Shown piece after piece: positions 58,292-64,000 of a stretch of 64,000 bases of DNA; position 1 is the first letter of the stretch; every line of letters begins with the position of its first letter. A program made the position numbers and the translations under genes. A model generated the notes under the pieces. The model did no database searches. It was given only the letters and a program-made list of their open reading frames with translations, and was not told the origin of the DNA. Source of the stretch: Anniella stebbinsi (Eukaryota; Chordata; Lepidosauria; Squamata; Anniellidae). The stretch is taken from assembly GCA_029215795.1 (NCBI GenBank), contig JARDYH010000003.1, positions 175,224,382 to 175,288,381 on the forward strand, given 5' to 3'.

Positions 58292-58859
58292 TACTGTTGT
58301 AAATTATGGGAAAGGAGTAAAAAAATAAACTGTGATTTTGATTCTTCTAACTGACTGACATCATTTGACTCCATACTGTTTTCCTTTTATCTGACAAGTG
58401 TATCTGTCACCCTACTTTCGCAATACAAAACAAATGCATGTGTTTTAGCTGGCAGCTGGAATGTGAAAACTGCTTGGTCAAGTATGTATTGCATTCCCTT
58501 CTTGGTTCTACCTGCTGCATTGTATAGAGAGAAACCAAATATAGATTAAACAGGTCAAAATGTGAATGTCAGTTACAACTGTTCTGCAGGTTTTTCACAT
58601 TCCATTATCATTGTCTCTAATAGTGGAGATGCCATGATATTCCACTAAAACCATACAGTTTGGGCATATTTAGTACTTGCATAGTAAGAGTGTAATTCAC
58701 AGACATGTTATACTTCACTTCCCCTCCCTCAAGCTATGGTATGGTGTATATGAAGACACCAGGGGCCAGAGACTACAAAGTCCACAGGACGTACAAAAGT
58801 TTTCAAAACTGGTGGAAAAGTTGCAACAGCTCTTTGCTAGGTGCTGCAATCCAGGCATC
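57893..58859. other. Unassigned intron 3 sequence with (GT)n runs
   Basis: (GT)n runs at about 58014-58030 and 58254-58289 and a (TTTA)n run at about 58046-58064. No exon is seen. Confidence 0.45.
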
Positions 58860-59286
58860 TCCTATCTAGACTATCTAGGAGGGAAAAAGTGGGATATAAA
58901 TATAATGAATAAATAATAAATAGATTGGTGATGCAAGAGAAAGCCTTCATGGTGGCAACTTCCAAGCTCTGGAACGTCCTACAGAAGGAGGTTAAGTTGG
59001 CCCCATATGTGCCCTTCAGCCAACAGAAAAATATGTTTTGTTTTTTTATTCAGGCAGCCCTTTGGCATATAAATTGGTCTGTTGCTGAAGGAAGTTTTAA
59101 TTGGTTGTGTGCTGTTTATTGCTTTTATTGTTGTGTTTTTAGTTGTGTTTTTAATTCACATGTTTATATGTTATGTTTCCATTAAGATTTTTGTTTTTAA
59201 TCTGCATTTCATTGTAGGGTGGCTTGAGTGCCATTTTTGGGCAGAAAGTCGGGCTGGATATAAATTAAATAAATGAATAAATAAAT
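58860..59286 (+). mobile_element. Two L2-type LINE 3' fragments
   Basis: 58860-58922 is a short 3' tail (AAAGTGGGATATAAATATAA then TGAATAAATAATAAATA). 58925-59286 encodes the end of ORF2 (QEKAFMVATSKLWNVLQKEV, then KLAPYVPFSQQKN), followed by a T-rich 3' UTR and a GGGCTGGATATAAATTAAAT, AAATGAATAAAT tail. It is an older, distinct subfamily. Confidence 0.75.
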
Positions 59287-60557
59287 GCATTTACACCACT
59301 CAGTGGCTCATCATCACTTGACTATTAAGTACTTGAACTCCAAATGTGAACAGTACTTATTTCAAAGTATTGCATCTGAGGTGACAGGAAATCTCTGTGA
59401 TTTTAATCTAAGATCCCTATTTCACACATGCAAATCACTACTTTATGACTACACTGGATTCCTCTGCTGTGTATAAGAGTGTTCCGTGGCTAAAGGCTCC
59501 GCATATCTATAAAACAATAACTGCTACAGCACCTATCTGGATTGCACAGACCATGGTGGATCTGAATCGTCCCTGTCAAATATATGAGGTCTGAATGTAT
59601 TTAAATGGTACATTGAGCCCCTTAAATTATAGCTGTCTGAGTTGCTGTCCATATGGTACCTCAAAAGTTTATGATATTTTGCAAAGTAACTTTAATTTCC
59701 TTATATAGTGGGCGGAATATTGAGCCATCTGGATTAAGCAATGCAAGAGGTCAGTGGGAAAGAAGGCAATATTTGGAAACCAAGCTTATGTTCTCAAACT
59801 CAGTTTACCACAACATTTACAACCTTGATATTCATTGTTCGGTTGCTATAAAGATGCCCCCCAAAATAATCACTAAACAAGTTTGTACTCCATGTGCTGT
59901 GGACAATTCAAGGTTCAGAGAATCTGTCATAAAGTCATTCCCCCTCTAAAGGATTTGTTTTGTAGCAGTGCTGTCATAATTCTGTAGAATTATTGGTGAA
60001 CTAATTTGTACTAACGGCATTTGGCTCCTTTCCTTAGCTACCATAACTCAAAACTATGTGCCACATTTGATTCATGTTAACAGAATAAATATTGCCAGTT
60101 TAATAACATTTTCTCCTACCATCAAATTGTTTTGTGATTTATATTTATCAATAAAAGTTGCATGTTGTTGACAATGAGCTTTTAGGTATAATCAGGCTCT
60201 TATGCTTTTAAAACCATATGAATTTGGATTTGATACACAGAGATTATGGCTGTTGTTTTCTGTTGTAGGCTGTAATCCAGTAGACACATCTGAAAATAAT
60301 GCCCATTGAATACAATGGGTCCTACTTTTGTGGAGACTTGCATAAGATTTCACTTTCAAAAACTTTGAAGCAGTGATATGAAACTATATGGAAAATTACA
60401 AACAATTCCAAAACTATGCTGTTAGGAGAGTGAAATTTAGAAGAGGGATTATGAAAATATGTTTGCATGTAAATGCAGTCCATGAAGATTGGAACTCTGT
60501 GAGAAGTACACTGCAGGGTCATTCAATCTTAAGGAAGCAGCATAACATGAAATTTTT
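59287..60557. other. Unassigned intron 3 sequence
   Basis: Nothing recognisable except a degraded palindromic short repeat at about 60268-60345. Confidence 0.4.
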
Positions 60558-60740
60558 ACAAGGCGGGTATAAATTAAATAATTAAATAAATAAATAAATA
60601 AATATGAATTCTATGTATTGCATCAATATATATCAGTGTATATTAATGCAACAATCCTATACATATTTGTGGGAATAAGTCCTGTTGAACTCAGTGGGCC
60701 TTAATTACAAGTAAGCATTCAAGCTGTACAACTGTGTATA
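60558..60740 (+). repeat. L2 3' tail, then palindromic short repeat
   Basis: 60558-60603 is AAGGCGGGTATAAATTAAAT plus a (TAAA)n tail with no other LINE sequence. 60650-60740 is a copy of the 91-bp palindromic repeat (CAATCCTATACATATTTGTG, GAATAAGTCCTGTTGAACTC). Confidence 0.6.
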
Positions 60741-60834
60741 TCACAAAGGTAAAAAGCAGAACAAACACATTTTTAAGGAATGGCAGTGGCCTGTTAAGAT
60801 GGTCTGTCTTCAAAGATTGATGGATCCAAATGGT

Positions 60835-61305
60835 TTCCAGACCTTTTTAAGGGTTTCAGCCAATTGTCCTGTTGACTGTGTCCAGAGTAAGGCAAAAAAG
60901 AGGATGAGAGGCCTGGAGACCAAGTCCTATGAATAAAGGAGTTGAACATGTTTAGCCTAGAGAAGAGATGATTCAGAGGTGACATGATAGCCATCTTCAA
61001 ATAGCTGTTGCTTGTTTTATGGAGCAAATTTGCTTTTTCGTTGCTCCAGAGGGCAGGACCCAAACCAGTAGATTCAAATCATAAGAAATGGGATTTTGAC
61101 TAAATATCAGGAAAAATGTCCTGATGGTATAAGGTGTCTGACAGTGGAACAAACTGCCTCAGAAGGTTGTGCACTCTTCTTCATTAGATATTTTTAAGCA
61201 GTCTTAATGGCCAGTTACCAGGGATGCTATTCTAGTGGATTTCCTGCATTGGCAGAATGGTGGACTAGCTGACCTTTGAAGTCTCTTTCAACTCTGTAAA
61301 TTTCT
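60835..61305 (+). mobile_element. Old CR1 LINE 3' region
   Basis: It follows the CR1 at 28740-29760 in order but with high divergence: GGAGACCAAGTCCTATGAAT, then CATGTTTAGCCTAGAGAAGA, TTAGATATTTTTAAGCAGTC and a worn 3' end TCAACTCTGTAAATTTCTAT. It lacks the (ATTCTATG)n tail and has no intact frame. Confidence 0.75.
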
Positions 61306-61439
61306 ATTGAACATATTGTAGTTGTTGACACCCAAGGACACCCATGTCCTTTTACATGGATGGGAAACCTCTAGGAGAGTTTGTCCAGAAATTTTTGGGG
61401 GAGTGCCATCCATATGATGATGTCACCTGAATGTTCTTA

Positions 61440-61880
61440 CTCTTTTAACTGAACTTGTTGAAACTGTAAGGTAACTGAATGGTTGCTTGCAATTAGTAAT
61501 AGGTTGACGGTTAAGATTAAAACACTGAAACTCAGTCCAGATGAAGAGTTTCTTATAGTGGATGGTACATTGCCCAAAGAGGAAGTAGATATTCCCTTTC
61601 TGGATGAAGTCACACTTTTCCAAAAGGTTCTGTTTTGCAGCCTACGTTGAGATCTGCTTTTTGATGCACAGGTTGTCTTTGTGGCAAGGATTACTTTTCA
61701 CAAATTCTGGCTGTTGTACTGGATGTATCCCTTTCTGGGAAAGAAATACATTGCTACAATTTTGCATTCTCTAGTAATCTCTCAACTACTGAACAATACT
61801 GCAGCGTGCTTTATGTGGAGCTTCTTTTGGAGACAGTTCCAAAACTTTAGCTGGCCCAGAATGCAACAGCTTGGTCTGTA
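61440..61880 (+). mobile_element. Old L2 LINE fragment
   Basis: Stop-interrupted + strand frames reproduce the post-RT part of the L2 at 43608. 61681-61800 reads HKFWLLYWMYPFLGKKYIAT, then ILHSLVISQLL, against 'YQLRLVAQLRPYLDRDNLAS', 'VVHALVTSKLD'. It is strongly diverged, so an old copy. Confidence 0.6.
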
Positions 61881-62375
61881 TTCAATGAAGCAAAATGTTA
61901 AGAAATGGGAGGAGATACAGAGTCTTGCTCTGTGCAGCTTTATAAATATATCTCTAGCATTAGGGCCCTATTCTAGAGCTGTATTGTACATGTTCACACA
62001 GCCTCCCCAGAATTAAGAGTAATAGATTGTATCCAATGGTGATTTTGTGCTAGCAGGAAGTGATTTTACTCATGCAAGGTGGGTCACTTCACTTTCCCCA
62101 ACTTGTTCTAGCCACTGTAGCCTCTTGCACGCCTAAAAAAAAGCTGTATCTAAGGGTTGGGGGACCCTCTGGAACAGTATGGAATACGGTGTGAGGTCTT
62201 CAGTAGGTAGAGGAAGGATATGTGGGGGGAAATTAGCGTTCTACCTTTCACCAGAGAAATACTTTCTGCTAGTGCAAAGCTAGCATCGAATGCAACAAAA
62301 ACTGTCTGGCTGTCTGTCTGTCTGTCGGTCTGTCTGTCTATTCCACAAAATACTGCAGTTGTTGGGACAAATGTT
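61881..62375. other. Unassigned intron 3 sequence with (CTGT)n
   Basis: (CTGT)n at about 62311-62340. Nothing else is seen. Confidence 0.4.
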
Positions 62376-62720
62376 GAGCATCATCACAAAGAGGAAAACC
62401 GCATTTGCTTACTGTTGCTTCTCCGTCCACGCGTTTGTCCCTCATTACTTCCTCTTTTGAAAGAGGAAGTAAACAATGTGCATGTGGCCCATTCAGTGAG
62501 CCTGTTTGATTATGCTGCTTCTCCTGCACACAGCAGGAGATAGCGGCAACTTCTGTCTTTATTTTAAGTTGGACTTACTGGGGGTTTTGTGTGTGTGTCG
62601 TAAAGAGGGCAAGAAGGTGTGGGAGACGTGCAGGAGGTAGATGATGTCATGAGAGGGACCCGCAAAATCCAGGAGTGCCCAGTAACGAGTGTGCAATAAA
62701 ACGCTTGTCTGATGGAACTC
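62376..62720. mobile_element. MITE family B, copy 2 (345 bp)
   Basis: A direct-orientation relative of 56227-56570 about 6 kb away. The ends GAGCATCATCACAAAG and inverted GAGTTCCATCAGACAA agree with those of copy 1. The flanks do not show a convincing target duplication. It is noncoding. Confidence 0.7.
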
Positions 62721-64000
62721 TCTGTCACTTGCTATTACATAAAAACGACCAGTAGGTGATACTTGCTCAATCAAAGCAGTAGAATAACAATAAATGTGCT
62801 ACCTGCAGGAAGAATTACATTTTGCCAGATGCCAAGTGAGGGTTCAACAGAAATGCAAACCTGAGAGAAGGCATTCTGTGCACAACAAATGAGAAATACA
62901 GTGTGTGTATGTGTGTGTGTGTGTGTGTGTGCATGTGTTACAGAAAAACTGATTGTATGGAAAATCCTAATTAGCCTGGCTCATTCAGCTGTCAATTGAG
63001 AGGTGACCTAATTTGTTAAACAGGGAGTAACGTGGGCAGCATCATATACAATTGAGTAAAATATGGCATTCTTCACATTGCTTTCTCGTGCATATCGGGT
63101 CATAGTGTTATTGTGCCTGAACCTCATCAATCTTTTGGGATGGGTGTGTGTTACTGTACTTACAGTAATGCTGAACTATGCTAGCAAATGTACAAACGAG
63201 ATTATTCTTTTCTTCATGCACTTTTTCTCGCTCGCTCACATACTCTTCTCTTGACATCTCTGGCTTGGAAAACAGGATGCAATAGTGGGGAATGAGCAGG
63301 AGGGGTTTATTTTAGTTAGATGCTCTCCAGGTGGAAAAGAAATTCAAGATGGGAACCAATGGAACAAGGCCAGGCTGAGCCTTACATGGAATGAGGCTTT
63401 CTCACAGGCAGCAGGGTTTGAAATTGAGCTATAGGGGCAGGGGTGGAGAAAGTCATTTTCGGAGGGGGGGGGCAGATGTAGAAAATTTAGTTTGAAAAGC
63501 AGATTAATGAAATAAATTAAGTAAATAAATATATTTGAGCTAAAATTAAATGTAATGCAGATTTAAATTCTGCAAAACATCCAGTGCTTTGATTTTTGAA
63601 TATTTTCAAATTTCGATTTTGAAATCTGAGGGGTTTAAAAAGAGAGACATTAATGACGAATCAATTTGTTAAATTAAATTCTTCTATATATCTTGTTCTC
63701 CTAAAATGTTTAAATTCACCAACAGTAATAAATGGGTCTGTGAAAGAAACATAAATTAAGAAGGAAAACTGCATTTTGACAAACACATTAACATTAGGAG
63801 AGTTTGTGTGGCATTCCCCCCTGCTTCATTTCTATTCTTTTATATGGCTGTTCCATCTTATTATGTCACAATTTGTACTGTCGGCAAAAGCAGACTAGCA
63901 CTGTTCACGTAACTGCTATGTGTAGACTGCCTGTACATAGAGGAACAAGATCACAGCAGCAAGCTTCCCCCCCCCCCCAAGGTTTTCTAACAGTTATTTA
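62721..64000. other. Unassigned intron 3 sequence to the window end
   Basis: (GT)n at about 62899-62932 and a C10 run at about 63968-63978. No splice acceptor followed by SOBP-like coding sequence is found. Confidence 0.45.

Larger units (their letters stand above)
45434..64000 (+). other. SOBP: SOBP intron 3, 5' part (at least 18,567 bp)
   Basis: Starts GTAAAT. No acceptor followed by SOBP zinc-finger sequence is found before the window ends. It contains the mobile elements listed below. Confidence 0.85.

Noticed and set aside
58010..58354. 114-codon + strand frame
   Set aside because: Made of (GT)n-encoded Val/Cys runs and AT-rich sequence with no domain.
45434..64000. Search for SOBP exon 4 (FCS zinc finger)
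   Set aside because: No acceptor followed by a CxxC-containing SOBP-like frame in phase 1 was found. It must lie beyond the window.

Overview
The window looks like vertebrate nuclear DNA, most likely from a squamate reptile (lizard or snake). It is AT-rich and holds one sparse protein-coding gene in small exons split by long introns. The rest is full of L2-clade and CR1 LINEs, tRNA-derived SINEs, MIR-like SINEs, MITEs with clear terminal inverted repeats (TIRs), a decayed Ty3/Gypsy element and long (CA)n/(AAT)n microsatellites. The squamate call rests on this repeat mix, including a palindromic repeat of about 90 bp that I associate with lizards. I did not verify it, and a turtle or other sauropsid remains possible.

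The only host gene I can support is the 5' part of SOBP (sine oculis binding protein homolog) on the + strand. Exon 1 lies at 14818-14913 inside a CpG-rich promoter/5' leader, exon 2 at 42778-42916 and exon 3 at 45248-45433. All carry consensus splice sites and the phases agree: exon 1 ends at phase 0, exons 2 and 3 each end one base into a codon. Together they encode the first 140 codons. The FCS zinc-finger and proline-rich exons must lie beyond the right edge. Intron 1 is 27.9 kb, intron 2 is 2.3 kb and intron 3 is at least 18.6 kb. No exon of an upstream neighbour was recognised in 1-13400.

Layout: 1-2757 is a minus-strand L2 split by a CR1. 3048-3940 is a TIR DNA element. 5472-6004 is a possible solo LTR. 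6737-8119 is a GC-rich TIR element that contains a Harbinger-like MITE and a run of hairpins. 8120-13400 is mostly unassigned, with MIR copies. 13400-14913 is the SOBP promoter and exon 1. 15240-22220 is a repeat-poor part of intron 1. 22221-39477 is repeat-dense: a three-level nest of L2, CR1 and a hAT-like element at 28070-30935, a broken Gypsy pol at 30950-36000 into which a 1.5-kb TIR element has landed, and a Penelope-like inverted terminal repeat with a hammerhead-like core at 36965-37170. 43605-45057 (intron 2) holds an L2 with an open reverse transcriptase frame and a SINE. Intron 3 holds a hAT MITE with an 8-bp target duplication, another L2, a 26-bp near-perfect palindrome, a pair of 344/345-bp MITEs and older LINE pieces.

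I found no CRISPR array, operon, prophage or unprecedented gene system. The most interesting material is transposon structure: families that share termini but not interiors, several dateable nests, and a candidate ribozyme-bearing terminal repeat.
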